Shown one piece after another: positions 22,907 to 36,291 of a DNA stretch of 64,000 bases (position 1 is the stretch's first letter; every line of letters begins with the position of its first letter). The translations under genes and the position numbers were made by a program. The notes beneath the pieces were generated by a model. The model worked only from the letters and a program-made list of their open reading frames with translations, was not told where the DNA came from and searched no databases. The stretch comes from Mactromeris polynyma (lineage: Eukaryota; Mollusca; Bivalvia; Venerida; Mactridae): positions 1,984,001-2,048,000 of the forward strand of contig JASFXZ010000040.1 in assembly GCA_032209605.1 (NCBI GenBank). Reading direction: 5' to 3'.

Positions 22907-24543
22907 CTGTAAAACAACAAAGGTAATATCATGTTGTAACCCAGTCATATACATTCATACAGTGTATATATGCATTGTAACCTCCCCAGAGCGACATCCT
23001 TTAAAGACGCAAACTTTGGTTGTTATTGAGACATTGTTGCTCGTGAGAGATTAAATTGATAGTCAATTCTGACTACAGAAAAAGAAGAAACCATTGTAAG
23101 CAAGGGGCTCGTCAGAGCCAATTGCTATAGTAGGCGAAATCCGCGGACACTCATCGGATGAGTCATCCCAAGTATTTCATTCTGAACCGCAAAAAGCTAT
23201 ACATACTTCTGGAGAAAGTAGTCCCTGTCTAACAAAAAAGGCGGCAAGCACTAGAAAACGGATTTGAGCTGACTTCGCTTACGCAAAAGAAAGAACCCCA
23301 AAGAAACTTGCTGATCAAAAATTGCAAATTATAGAAATGTCTGCTTATGCCGCAGCCGTATCACGCGTGAAGTACACTGTAAATAAGCTAGCGGACGATA
23401 TTTTAAGATAGCGTGCAGTAGGCAGAGGACGATAGCAGTAGGCAGAGATACGTATACAAGAAAACGGTGCAACATATAATATATCCAACGAACAATTATA
23501 CGTATATTGAAATCATTGGAAATGCAATTTTCCGTCATCGTTCCGTTGAATATCGACGATTTTTTTTTTAGTAGTTTTCGTTTTATTGTCATCCTGTCTG
23601 TAGGTCGGTCGATTGGTTGTTCTGTCCAATATACAACATATGTAGTTTGTGTAGCACCTTATTCTCTCTCTTTTTTTAACAATGCAGTTTGCTAATACAA
23701 GTACCATGATACATGATTTGTACATGTGGAAGACATGAATTTGCTAGGCATCCATCAAAATATTTTAGAATTATTGCCCTTTGAACTGAAAAAAAACACA
23801 TGTAGCAAAATACTTTTGTTTTCTATGGATTGCATTGAAACTTGGCATATAAAACAACATTAAGGTACTGTTTACTTCTTCTCCATCCATCCTTCTGACT
23901 GTCTTAACAAATTCTTTGTATATAATCTCGTGTGTTTAACTCCTAACATATTTTATTTACTGACATAACAAAGTGTTCTTGATAGAATATTGTGATAGGT
24001 AAAATATATATGTCAAAGTGACGTCTGTGATCTGCAGTGAGTCCGTTGCTGTCAGCACTTTCGGTGCTCTGATTAAATAAGGTTTCTTTAGAGTAATTGC
24101 ACTCTGCCGTAACATATTGATATATTGATATTTTCATTTCTCGCGACATTTGCAAACACTGTATAAACGTTTTATAATTTGCCCAAATATCACGTTCTCA
24201 GTAACTATCTACTAACATTGGAACTCTGCGTTCATATTTACATAATGTCATTTTATGGTAAGTGGACTAAAGAAAAAAAAAATTATTGCCAGTTTTTTTA
24301 TAAAAAAATCCCACAAATTTAATCGTGAAAATACACCAATTGTATCCGAATGTTGTATATCATTACATTTGTAGAAAAAACGATTTGCACCGAATCATTT
24401 AGCTTAAAAAAAGTGACTACGTTTGTCATTTCAACAATACTTTATATCAATAAATAGAAATACCATAGTCAACATTCAGTTAAAAATATTTAAAAATAAA
24501 TATAAATTAACGCTTTTAAGTTAGTAAATAAACATTTTCTCAC
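22907..24543 (-). other. inferred 5' UTR intron of the 22.6 kb gene
   Basis: GT at 24543-24542 (context AAAG|GTGAGA) and AG at 22908-22907 bound a 1,637-bp interval with no supported ORF. Neither site is confirmed by transcripts. Confidence 0.4.
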
Positions 24544-24662
24544 CTTTACTGATACAGCGGGCAGTTTGCTATCCGTGGGCAGTATGATGTTTTATCCTGA
24601 TACCGTACACGTATTGTATACACTGACTACTATTCATACAGGGCGAAAGAACAATTTATACG
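24544..24662 (-). promoter_or_regulatory. putative TATA box and untranslated first exon of the 22.6 kb gene
   Basis: TATAAA at 24660-24655 (minus strand, context CACCGTATAAATTG) lies ~30 bp before a possible start near 24626. The ~80-bp exon would end CAGTAAAG at 24544, next to a good donor. Layout and length match those proposed upstream of the other two genes. Confidence 0.4.
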
Positions 24663-24891
24663 GTGCGTTGAGATGGACGTATATGAATACGAATATTAGT
24701 ATTTAATTGAACATTTATGATTATTGTTGACATAATTAGTATGTCCGAATTCATACTTGTCACGATACAGATGTACACGCGCTAATGTCTTAAAATGTGT
24801 CATTGTATGAAATATACAACGTATTGCACAGTGCGAATTAATAATATTTCATTAAGTAGTGGTCGTAGAAATAGAAAATGTAGTAGTATAA

Positions 24892-25036
24892 GTTATACAG
24901 GTTGTTGACAGGGTACAGGGCCTATGGGGGAATATAACCTGTCAGTGTGCCATATAACCCGAGGCATTAGATGAGGGTTATATGAATCGCATGCAGGTTA
25001 TATTCCCCCATATACCCTGTCAACAACCAGTATAAC
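24892..25036. mobile_element. 145-bp hairpin MITE
   Basis: The ends GTTATACAGG and CCAGTATAAC pair. Inward, GGTTGTTGACAGGGTA, GGGGGAATATAACCTG and ATATAACCC pair with their complements, with small bulges. The loop is about 15 bases. The whole unit folds on itself. No coding content. Confidence 0.75.
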
Positions 25037-26387
25037 GAATTTATAATACTGCAAATCCGTGTTTTCATAAGAATTTAGTTAAACAAGCAATGTTTCGATG
25101 CCTAGCTCTAGATCTAAGAATTAGATCTGTGCATTTTTGCTTTTTTTGGTTCATAAAATTGTTTAGAGTACCTCAATACACATGGTTAAGCGCGCGCTTG
25201 CACTCTAATTTTTATTTTCAAGCGTCTGATCTCATGGACTTTATCGAACTGAATTTTGCTCAAACCTTAAAAAATCTATCGTTTTGAATATTAATACTAG
25301 CACACATGTAATATGTTCAATATTTATTGAATCACGTGTGAAGATCAATTGTAAATTTCTAGTAACTTGTAGACATCAAGAGATAAAAGTTTTCGAGTCG
25401 AGCCGTCAGCGAAAATGGTCACGAGGCGCATGAAGGGGAAATGAGTTAGGACGTCATATACCCTGTCAGCGCCGTGTATATAGAATCCTATACGCGAGCC
25501 TTTAACCAATGAAATTACTGGATTTTTCTTTGCAGTATTATAAAACGTATAATATATCACCATATGCCTCCAGGCTGTGGACTATATGATGTTATTGTTG
25601 TTATTTATTAACTAATTTCAGGGCCGTAGCTGGGCTGTTTTTGATGATACGCACGACTGGGGAAGTTACAAGGAGGGGTGCCCCCCTCGTGTGTAAAGCG
25701 TGGGTACCATACCCAACAATATCGCTTATCAGATAAATCCAGACGATGCAGATCGATATCGATGGGGCTTTTGGTCAGCAGTCAATTTATCTGTCGGTTG
25801 TTATCGTAAGTGATCGTAAATTTTCCGATAGAAATAATCATAATAAATACGTAGCGTTCCCCATCTAATCAATGCAAATTAGATGCCTGGAAATATCCGA
25901 TGCGATAAGCGATATTCATGGACATTGGGGGTCCTCCCCCGGAATATTTTTTAATAGTCGAGCACAAATGGTGGACTCTGAATGTGTTTTGGATATCTAC
26001 AGGATTTTTTCGCCAAAACACGTTTAAGGTTAAATGATATAGTTTGATATAAACGGAGTCGAAATTTTCATTTAATATAGGGACCATTTATTAAAAAAAA
26101 TACAGCGTCCGTCATCATTCACAGCAATATAAAACAAACATCTACATAGCATTATAGTAAAGTCAGTATAAACTATGCAAATAGTGTCTTCATTTTTCAC
26201 ATCCTCAATTAAACATGGCATTATGAAACAGAGCGACTAAAGATAACAGAAACATAAAGTGTGTTTGTACATGTATTTCTATTTACTAGTATACTAAAAT
26301 GATACATTACTTGTATAACGGCATAATTGTGTTTACCTTCATTAAAACGTAAGCCATATACATTAAATGAGTGCAGCTTAGGCACGT
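25037..26387. other. intergenic sequence with a possible small TIR element
   Basis: AATATCGCTTATC near 25711 and its complement GATAAGCGATATT near 25903 could bound a ~200-bp MITE, but the match is only 13 bases. ATATACCCTGTCAGC near 25450 echoes the hairpin MITE to the left. Otherwise nothing. Confidence 0.35.
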
Positions 26388-26900
26388 TCAAATCCTAAAT
26401 AAAAGAGCCAGGCGTCTTTCCTTTTTCCTTACAAATATTTCAACCACTGCCTCACTATCTATCTCCTTCTCTCTATAGATATTGTGGAGATCAGTGGTCA
26501 TTGTACTTCGCAAATAGGTCTTAATAGGTCGCATCGTGCTAAAGGACCGTTCTGCTGTCGCTGTTGACACAGGCATTGAAAACAATATAGACAGACAAGC
26601 ACGGACATTTGGATAGAGGTTCTTATTTGCCTGACCCAACACTTCCAATAGGCAGTCGCTTCGGTCCTCCATTACCGTCTGGCAGCGTCTTTGCCATCGA
26701 CGTATCTCGGTGCAGAACTGGTCAATGTCGTTGGTCATATCAGATGCACACGAGGCATGAACTTCACGCACCACCTGCCATTTTATTATCAGCATATTAA
26801 ACATAGAATTATTTGTCTGAAAGGATCCCATAAGTTCGTCCGTCCGTTGGTGATAATAAAGCGTATGCAAACAACAACTGTCAAATATGTTAATACACAA
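26388..26900 (-). pseudogene. hAT transposase C-terminal fragment
   Basis: The minus-strand frame contains LYPNVRACLSILFSMPVSTA then TAERSFSTMRPIKTYLRSTM, the hallmark of the hAT C-terminal dimerisation domain, of the type found in ZMYM-like and P52rIPK-like transposases. Compared with family members the stretch after RSTM is short: the usual RLNGLALM-type segment is missing before IYREKEID. There is no ATG at the frame start, and no BED finger or catalytic core nearby. It is a truncated, probably inactive remnant. Confidence 0.8.
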
Positions 26901-27186
26901 CTATTCTATTCCTGGATATGCTAATAATGTTCGTATGATACAAATAATGTAGTTCTGGACTAAATTTAACTTCACATCTGCATGATAAGGTTATTACCTT
27001 AAGTTTAGTATTTTACTGATAACATGCTCTCTTTTCTATTTATACATATGAAGTTCCAGTCCAGTATAACTCAATAGCATATTACATGTTTATGATTAAT
27101 ATTTTAAGAAGCAGTTATATTCCATATCTAAAAGTCCGGTTGTAATGTAACAATAAAACGGTATGTCAGCATACGACTTCACAAAA
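26901..27186. other. short intergenic sequence
   Basis: Nothing recognisable. Confidence 0.5.
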
Positions 27187-27380
27187 GGGAAGCGTAGTGG
27201 TTCGAAAGGTAGAGGGCCTGTCTCCTGATTCGAAGGTCGTGAGTTCAAGCCCCAACGTTGGGTTTGACCACGAACTTCACAATGCCTGAATTTGGCGCGA
27301 GTTCTGGTAAACAACCCAATAAGCAGTTATTGAGAGTGATAAGCATAAGTTGTAAGAACTTGTTTCACAATCCATAAAAG
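27187..27380 (+). mobile_element. tRNA-derived SINE
   Basis: Head AGCGTAGTGGTTCGAAAGGT and B box GTGAGTTCAAGCCCC, then a body with TTCACAATGCCTGAATTTGG, GAGAGTGATAAGCATAAGTT and GTAAGAACTTGTTTCACAAT. The same head and body order is seen at 61048-61250, so this is one family. Confidence 0.8.
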
Positions 27381-29477
27381 GCTAGGTTACTAAACTTAAA
27401 TTCCACAATCATAATTATATACCCAACTTTCGTGTCACTGCGGTCCGACCAACTTCCTATAGAATTATAGAAGGAAAATATCGTCAAACCGCGATAAATC
27501 GAAATCTGTTAAAGGTAACTTTCGTGTGTATAGACTTACTAGTTGACTTTAATCGCAAAATGTAATAGCATGTCGTAATATTGCCTTTGACTATTGCAAA
27601 CCACGTTGACATACGGCATGTACATGTTTTATAAATGTATACTCAATTAAAATTAATTTACATGAACAACTCATTAAGAAGGAATAATCGATTATGTATT
27701 CGTAACAGCTGGCATATTCGCATTGGCAGATGTCAGTAATTTGCATTATTTTCAACAACATTTACATAAACGACTCATTGAAATGCACATTTGATTACGT
27801 GTGAGAAACAGTTGGCATATGTATATAAAAGTATACATGCATTTGTTGCTAGGTACGTGTATATGTATCACTATTTGTGTATAAAATTTCATTTAACGAA
27901 AAACGTTTTTGTTCTCATTCGATTAACCGGTTAACTGTTCAATAGAATTTTCGGTTAACTGATTAGCAAAACAATCGTATATTCCCTTGCATAGTTAATA
28001 TCCATATTTTCCAGTTGAGACTGTTCCAGGAAAATATGCATGGGAGGGTAGAATCTACTAGCAATTTTATTGTATTGGTAGGGGGCATTATTTCATTTAA
28101 ATTATCTTGGTCTGGCAAAAATAGAATTCAATGTTGGCTGTAGCAGTTGCTTTTCTCTGTAAAATCAAATAATTTGCTGACTGAAAATGCATTTTTATGT
28201 ACATGTATTCATTTTCATTTGATATGGTTAATATCAACAAATAATTGAAACAGTCCTCAATTTGTTGTATTAATTTATTTTGTATGAAATAATAAAGTGA
28301 CTGTAGTGTTTATCAATGTTATGTTTATAAATTTTCAATCAGAATCAAGGTTTCTACTCTTAATTCTAATTAATTGTCACCATAGCAACCATGTTTTTGT
28401 TTTTTTAGAAGAGTTTTAGTCTTGTTGATTTATATTGTTAAGATGGGGACACTAGACATAACTATGAATTAGTTCATGTAGGTCAGGAAGTATAGTTTGT
28501 TACATATGAAAACTATAATAAAAACAGGTTTTTAAATGAATTAGTGTGGTTATAGCTCTCACCCCTTTGCTATAAAAACATTATTATTAAGAAAGGATGA
28601 AGATTGAACTCCCAAATATTGTTGGCATGCGTTTAAGATATTCTTCTTTGAAAATATGCAAAAAACAAAACAAAAAACAATTTTGCTCATTTGGTCCCAT
28701 GTTCTCAGTCACAGTGACATATGATGATGGTAAAAATAATTGCATTCCATCGTCAAAAATACAAGATCATGGTTTAAAATGAAATAAACAAAATAAGTAG
28801 TTGTATTGGTCAGTTTCATTATAATTTCTGTTGAAAAGAGACTAATGTATGTTTGCGATTCTAGAAAGCTTAGTAGCTACCATTATACAGCCTAACTTGC
28901 CGAAACAAAATGCAAGGCAAAGTTTTATGGTGCATAATTCAATATATCTTTTTCGAAAGAGGCTACAATAAGTATCGCGAATGTATATTACATTCTGTTA
29001 AATCACAGTGGGTGGCTTATTAAGTCTCGAACGATAATGATCATGAGTCGTTAAAGTATCGTACAGTATATATAATTGGTTATAGCATGGAGCCGAAATC
29101 GATCAGATCTGGGGAATTTGTAATGGAGCCAGAAAGTTGGACATGATAATGGCGATGTTGTATGTACTTGGTTAATGTCAATATATGTACGTATAGTTCA
29201 ATAGCTGCGCTGTAACCCTTCATCCCCCTCAGCCTTCGATTTTTAATGCTGATTTAAAGTTTTTAGTTTTTCGACTTTTGAAAATGATGATACGCACGGG
29301 CGTACGTGCGTATGCCCAGCTATTTACAATACATTCATCTTAAATTACATATACTTATGATGTAAATTGACAATGTATAATGTGAAATGTTAATCATAAA
29401 TTACGTAACCAGTTCTAAGGTTAAGAGTCTTGCCCCTCATATACTCATTGCAGTTCATGGCACAGGATTATAACAGA
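27381..29477. other. AT-rich intergenic sequence
   Basis: No gene supported. A 61-codon ORF at 28597-28782 has no family resemblance. Confidence 0.5.
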
Positions 29478-30106
29478 CACTCAGCACTCAGCACTCAGCA
29501 CTCAGCACTCAGCACTCAGCACTCAGCACTCAGCACTCAGCACTCAGCACTCAGCACTCAGCACTCAGCACTCAGCACTCAGCACTCAGCACTCAGCACT
29601 CAGCACTCAGCACTCAGCACTCAGCACTCAGCACTCAGCACTCAGCACTCAGCACTCAGCACTCAGCACTCAGCACTCAGCACTCAGCACTCAGCACTCA
29701 GCACTCAGCACTCAGCACTCAGCACTCAGCACTCAGCACTCAGCACTCAGCACTCAGCACTCAGCACTCAGCACTCAGCACTCAGCACTCAGCACTCAGC
29801 ACTCAGCACTCAGCACTCAGCACTCAGCACTCAGCACTCAGCACTCAGCACTCAGCACTCAGCACTCAGCACTCAGCACTCAGCACTCAGCACTCAGCAC
29901 TCAGCACTCAGCACTCAGCACTCAGCACTCAGCACTCAGCACTCAGCACTCAGCACTCAGCACTCAGCACTCAGCACTCAGCACTCAGCACTCAGCACTC
30001 AGCACTCAGCACTCAGCACTCAGCACTCAGCACTCAGCACTCAGCACTCAGCACTCAGCACTCAGCACTCAGCACTCAGCACTCAGCACTCAGCACTCAG
30101 CACTCA
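29478..30106. repeat. (CACTCAG)n heptanucleotide array, ~90 copies
   Basis: 629 bp of uninterrupted CACTCAG with no variant that I can see. Because 7 is not a multiple of 3, three units make a 21-base frame repeat that gives a long ORF (29430-30122) of the seven residues STQHSAL. This is a translation artefact starting at TTG. Confidence 0.98.
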
Positions 30107-30499
30107 TATGTACTTTTATTAGTTTGATACTGACTCATACTGGGTGTAAAATATGTATGACCATATTAAATGAGTACTGACTATTCATTAAGGTCATTTT
30201 TCGTAGAGATTTGAGTCACGGTACAATGAGCTGAGGGAGTAATTACTAAGTCTGAGTGTGACATTAAAATCCAGTAATTACCCCCATATCTCATAATCAC
30301 TCTAAACTCTCAAATAAAATTGACCAAATATAATAATCAGCTCTTATTTGACATTTCATGCAATTTCCACACTCACATTTCTACTATCAGACTTATAAGA
30401 GTAAATTTTGTGATTTGAGATTTGAGGGCTGAGTGTAAGTATCCGCTATAATCATGGGTACTGGTGAACTATATAATACGGACATATGAACCGACACTG
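30107..30499. other. intergenic sequence
   Basis: Contains diverged inverted motifs (GGGAGTAATTACT near 30236 and CCAGTAATTACCCCC near 30272) but no clear element. Confidence 0.35.
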
Positions 30500-30647
30500 A
30501 AAAATTGATAAAGGCTTTTATTGAATTTCGAGCATACACTACAGAAAATAGCACATACAGAACACTGCGTCACAAACGCTGAAGTTATTGAAGGCAAAAT
30601 TACAACATGATGACTGCAGCTGGTTAAAGCGTAACCTGTCCACGCCT
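30500..30647 (-). other. possible terminal exon of an unknown minus-strand transcript
   Basis: A strong acceptor, TTCTTTCTTTTCCAG, ends at 30648. AATAAA lies at 30522-30517, ~125 bp downstream. Two frames stay open from the acceptor. One encodes NQLQSSCCNFAFNNF then CDAVFCMCYFL and stops just before the AATAAA. I found no convincing upstream exon, so this could also be a non-coding RNA end or coincidence. Confidence 0.3.
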
Positions 30648-30929
30648 CTGGAAAAGAAAGAATTTGTTTATTTGACATATGTACGGCATAAAGCGATAAT
30701 AACAATAATAATACCTTTATTTTGATAAGGTGGTTACACATTATGACATAATTATAAAACTATAAAACATCATATTTATAATGTGGCCTTCTATTAACAA
30801 AAACATACATTTCAATAATAATTAAAAACATTTGCACAATACAATCACATGTATATAAATAATATTTACACACTTTATTATTTATTATAATATAACAATT
30901 TAATTCAATTTAACTTCATAACGATCACT

Positions 30930-31130
30930 GTATGGAGGTATAGATGTCATGATTTGGGAGTGTCCGAGGATCCAGAGATCGTGGGTTCGAATCCCGAAAT
31001 CAGCGACAGTCTTCTGAGGTCTTAACAGTTACTTAAGTAGACAAAGAGTTCTGGTAAAAATGCAGATATCAGTAATCAAAAGATAATCAATGTAAGTTGT
31101 AAATCTTGTTTCAGTAACGATGGAAAATAA
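30930..31130 (+). mobile_element. diverged tRNA-derived SINE
   Basis: B box GTGGGTTCGAATCCC, then GAGTTCTGGTAAAAATGCAG and TGTAAGTTGTAAATCTTGTT, parallel to the body of the SINEs at 27.2 and 61.0 kb. Confidence 0.6.
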
Positions 31131-33350
31131 GTAAAAATATAAAAAAAACACCAAACAACATAATGACCAACTAATATTATTAACATAATAGCACAAAACA
31201 ACAGCAATGTGCCTTGAGTACAGTTGTGAGTAGACGGATAAGTTATAACGCGTAGTTCATATACATCTATAGTGATATAATGTTCTTGGTCTTCCGATCA
31301 TTGAACCAAAGGTCACCCATCGAACATTGTATAAAAAATGCAATGTCAGCATTAAAACGGCTACAGTCGTATATACTACTGTATGAAGAAAATACCTTAT
31401 CATAGTAGCATTAAATTACCAGGAAACTATCTCATTTAGCATTTTATAGTCTTAGAAGCTTCAAATCGCATTTAGTGATAGTCTATCGTTAAGTTCAATA
31501 ACAAAATGACGATGAATTCGTATACTATTTCATCCTAAGGACATTTCTCCGAAAAGTATCGTTACATCAACCAATCAGAACGCGTGTCGTGTGGTATCTG
31601 ATTATTTTATATTTTATAATAGTGAATTTATGGCAACAGAAGTTGTAATTTTCACGACTACTATCTGAGCAATGTTACTATTGTTGTACTCTGTACCAGA
31701 GTCTTATTTGTTACAATTACAATCATAGTTATATGACATGATTGGCAGTAAGACGTCTTACTCGGTAGACAGCATGACAGAATATCTTATTCTTTCCAGA
31801 AATATGTCATTGTCGTGCCAACTTAGCTTTAACCATTCCATGATCTATTGAATATATTCACTTATTGTAAGTCTAACGATATGAAATATGTTAAGGAAGA
31901 GCCGCTCTAAGTTCACCTAATAATAAATAATGAATCATATAAAATGTGTCAAAAGAGTATCCCATATCCGCCATGAATCAGTTCATAGGCTGAACAACCG
32001 CATGCCAACATGATAAGACATACATTGACATGTGAAAGAATATGTGTCATATCTTTGACAAAACACTCGATCATATTTTTCTAGGATACAGAACATTATG
32101 TTGTGAGTTTTCAGCGTCCTACTTATCACACTGGCCGACTGATCGATCTGGTAAAACACAATTTATTTTGGTAAAAATGTTAATGGGTATTTTTACCAAT
32201 GACAAAATACAATTGTGTTTGGTATATCCTGTATCACTCAGTGTTTCAACAGCACACACACAGATGTTCAGGAAAGAGAGATGACGTTCTTAAAGGGAAT
32301 GCCACACATATAAGACAATGCCTCCTCACACAGACCCAGGGATACAACAGTCTACAAAGCATTAGCTACCGAGGAGGTGCAATGGTAAACAATGTATGGG
32401 ACTATGGAAGCAATGAATGGTCCCGCCAACCATAAAAAAGGGATGGATAATTTAGTGGGACCACTAGGGTGGGGTGGGGGGTGGAAGGGTTGAATGAATT
32501 GAATACGTCACGGAACAAGCCAGGTTTGAAATAAAACGTTAATAACAGTACTACATGTACTTTGATGCGTGTAGTTTAAACAACTCGCATGGTCATCACT
32601 AGCATTGAGTGCATCTAAAATTGCTTGCATCGTCAGCTTAATTAGCACATAAACCTTCCTGTCTAAGTAAAGAGAATCGTTGATGTAACGATAAATTAGA
32701 CAAAACTTCACTTCAATTTCAAACAATTGTACTGATTAGTACTGGCGTCTCTCATTAAGACAAAGGAAATCCCTACATTAATGTCACTAGGAAGATTTCT
32801 TTTACAGTTTTTGTGTGTGCTGCAGATGCTTAAACAAAGGTAATTTGAGAAATGGAGTTCATGAAAATAATTTCTTGAACGCATTCAGTTTAAATGCCAT
32901 TTAAGAATAGTTTAGTTGCACTAATGACAAAAATGCAGTATGTAATTTCATTTTACTGGTATTTCGAAATCAAATCATTGAACAAATTTAGGATAAGTGT
33001 ATGTAGTGTTAGTTTTAGCGTCCTTCTTCGTAATTAACGTTTCTGTTTCAGAATGTTGTATAGTTGAAAATCGCCTTAAGACAAAATGTGTACACACTTT
33101 ATAGACATTGAAATTAACAGAACAATTGTTTGATGTCAAACGATGGGGACAAAACACCTGCCGAAATACATAAACTATTCAAACACAGAGAGTCTATTTC
33201 ACGTATTTCAATCAAACACTGGCCCATTTTCGTAAGTCTAAATGATATTACACGTTTTTTTCTTTATTCGTCAGTAGAGTTTGTGGTAGAACTCCGATAT
33301 AAAAGCGGTCATATAAAGTCTGGAAAATGTGTGTAACTGGCGAACTGCAA
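31131..33350. other. intergenic sequence
   Basis: No supported feature. Confidence 0.5.
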
Positions 33351-33487
33351 TGCGTTCAGTAAAGGTATTTGTGGCTCACGTTTCGTAACGTTTTGCAATT
33401 TGGTTCCCCGTGTGCAGTCAATGTTATACGGTGGGCAAGGGATACACTACAAAACATTCGCGAGAATTTTCGCCGTAACTGAACGCA
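33351..33487 (+). mobile_element. MITE, TGCGTTCAGT family, copy 2
   Basis: The best preserved copy. It starts TGCGTTCAGTAA and ends GTAACTGAACGCA, a 10-bp perfect terminal inverted repeat around a 137-bp non-coding body. No obvious target-site duplication. Confidence 0.75.
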
Positions 33488-36291
33488 GGGCTGTATGTGT
33501 TTTCAGAAAAAAATATATCCAATGTTGTATTAAGGTTGTTACTATATGATTTCTTAATTCAAATAGCGCCCTCTGTTAGTATAGGTTTACTTTAATTATT
33601 ATGTCATTCATAAATCTTTCACCGTCCAAGATTTATGCCGGATTACTAAATTTAGAAAATTAAAAATAGTGTATGTTATATATCGACACTATCACTGTCA
33701 TAATTTTAATAAACTGACACATTGTTGCATTGAATTAATAAACGTATTAGTATCAACCAATTTTAAGAAACAAAATGCACAAATTACTTGAAAAATACAT
33801 ATGAAAAAGATTATACATTTTTGACAAGTAGATATGTGTATATCTAATACATGTATACTCGACCTCGTGTTTCGTTTGGTAATGTAAACATGATCTCCCC
33901 TTTAGAAGTAGACAAACAAGTATTGTCTCAACACTGAAACATTGATGACACTTTCTGGTAAATTTGCAATTATAATTCTGAACCGTACATAACTTCACTT
34001 CTATGGATCGACAGTTGCAGTGATGTATGCACACACGAACAAAGAACAGTAGGTAAATTACGTGCGATTTTGTTCCGTTCAATGATTATGAAAACATATT
34101 CATCATAAAGATCATACGTCTATATTAATCCATCATCTGTGTTTGAGTCTTACGTCAAGTTTGCCTTTAATAATGGTTTATATATGCGTATATATTTTCA
34201 TGAACGTTGTGATCTTGGAGTGGCTGTGCGCTCCGTATGTACCATTTCCTGCTAGACTTCATTAGTTATGTTCATTACGAAATATCACTCATCTGACACT
34301 TTTAAACATGTTTGTACAACTACTTATAACACGCTAGTGGCCAAATGATTCTTATTTATGGTATACTTATGCCTACGCCAATTTGTTAATAAATTTGTTA
34401 CGTCAATTAGTTATAATACCGTACATGTATTACATGTAAATTGTCGCAGATTGTTTAAAGATGAATTTATAAGATCGGAAAACGAGCTTATACGAACAAC
34501 AAGAGTATTGCAGTAAACTGTCGTAGTGGACATTTAAATACTTTACATGGCTTACAACCTTAAATAGAGCTACACTTACTAACATGATAACGATTGACGT
34601 CTGTGAATAATTAAAAAAAACAGGATTTGGCATTTATCCTGATCATTCTATGGATACTGTGAATATATGAAGGTTATATAGGTCCTTTGTCTGAATAATT
34701 GCAACATCTCTATTACAATATATATAAATACAGGGATCGAATTAAGCATCACTTTAAATATTTTCATTCTAGTATCATCGCCAAATTGTTTTGATTGTCA
34801 ACAAGTTTTACTGTGTTTAAGTTCACACATTTACAGATCAAAACGTCAAGCTGTATATTGCCAATATAATTGACCATACCAATATTTAATCTCGAGGCTA
34901 TCCCCAAATTCCCCCCTAAAAGCGCTTTCGGTGTTAATTAACAGTTTGTATAATCGCTACATCCGGATATATCACTTTCATCAGATGCCGTGTTTGGACG
35001 CCGATAAAGCGTACAAAACAGTACCCAGTGTATTCTAAATTAAAACAGAGCAGAACAGAACTGAATCTGACTAGTATCAACAAAAAATGTTAAAAACTAA
35101 AACGCTAAAATGAAAGATAATCCACATTACAGCAAAAAAGTTCCATCCAAAGGACATAATTTGAGCAATACTCGTAATATATATGTGCACAATGTATCTA
35201 CCTCTATTGGATAGTGTTTAAATTATAATATAAATTATTGTTTTAGTCTATCTTAATTTCAATGTGATAAAGTGAAACATAATATTTTCATCACGATAAA
35301 GTATAGAATGTTTAGTCAGTTCATTTGTTTGCGCATGTACACAGACTGTCATCAGTCAGCGGATTAATGAACCAGGTGACAAATATACTTATTGTGGTTT
35401 GTTAATGACAATGCAGTGTTTGGAAAGTTCTGAATATGTACGTTTTTATTTTCAATATATCTGTAGGCCGGAGGCCCGTGAGATTGACACATATCAATAC
35501 ACAACATAGTGGCAAAATGTGAAAACAGCAATATCAATACAATGTTATACATATCATACAGCAGGCAATACTTCTCAAATTAAATAAAATAGAATATGAT
35601 TGAAGCTTCGTTCTAGTTTTGTATATTTAGTTTGTAAATATACGGAGAGGTCAATACTCTATAAAACTAGGGTAGGACGGTTGGATGGGGCTAGTTTAAA
35701 CGGAGAAGGTGGGGTTAATGATTTAATATATAATTGTTTTAAGGGCTATATACCTTAACAGGTGATTAATAATAGTTTTACTTGTATTCTAAACGCAATG
35801 AAATGAAATGTTCGACCATCGTAAGCAAAACAAAATGTCTGAAGAAAACAAAAAACATCTTCATATCCCAGGCAATTATATGTATAAAGAAATACGATAC
35901 CATCTGTGATGCCATCTGTGGCGGGAAATTAAATATTTGGACATTGTAAGATAAAAACAATATATTAAGGGAACAGATCCTATCTCAGTTTACATATAGT
36001 TATATACATAACAGTGCAATATAAATGTGTTTCGTGAAAAATGACAGGTTTCGTTATAGAAATACAAACATATGCAAGAGAAGTTGACATTTGAATGTTA
36101 ATACAACAGTATTTCAAAATGAAGATATGAGAACATTGAACATTGACAACAAATGGTATAAGAAGACAAAATAATTATTTTGATAACAAGTGATACATGT
36201 ATAAGTACAGTGTTCCATGAAAGACAGATTTAATAATAAAATTCTTACGCATTTATAAACATATAAATTAAGAATAATCAAACATACTCGA
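33488..36291. other. AT-rich intergenic sequence
   Basis: No supported gene or repeat. Confidence 0.5.

Noticed and set aside
22906..22932. nine extra codons upstream of the 22.6 kb start
   Set aside because: They lie in the pyrimidine tract of a strong splice acceptor ending one base before the ATG.
29430..30122. 230-codon ORF of a seven-residue repeat
   Set aside because: Translation of a heptamer microsatellite starting at TTG.
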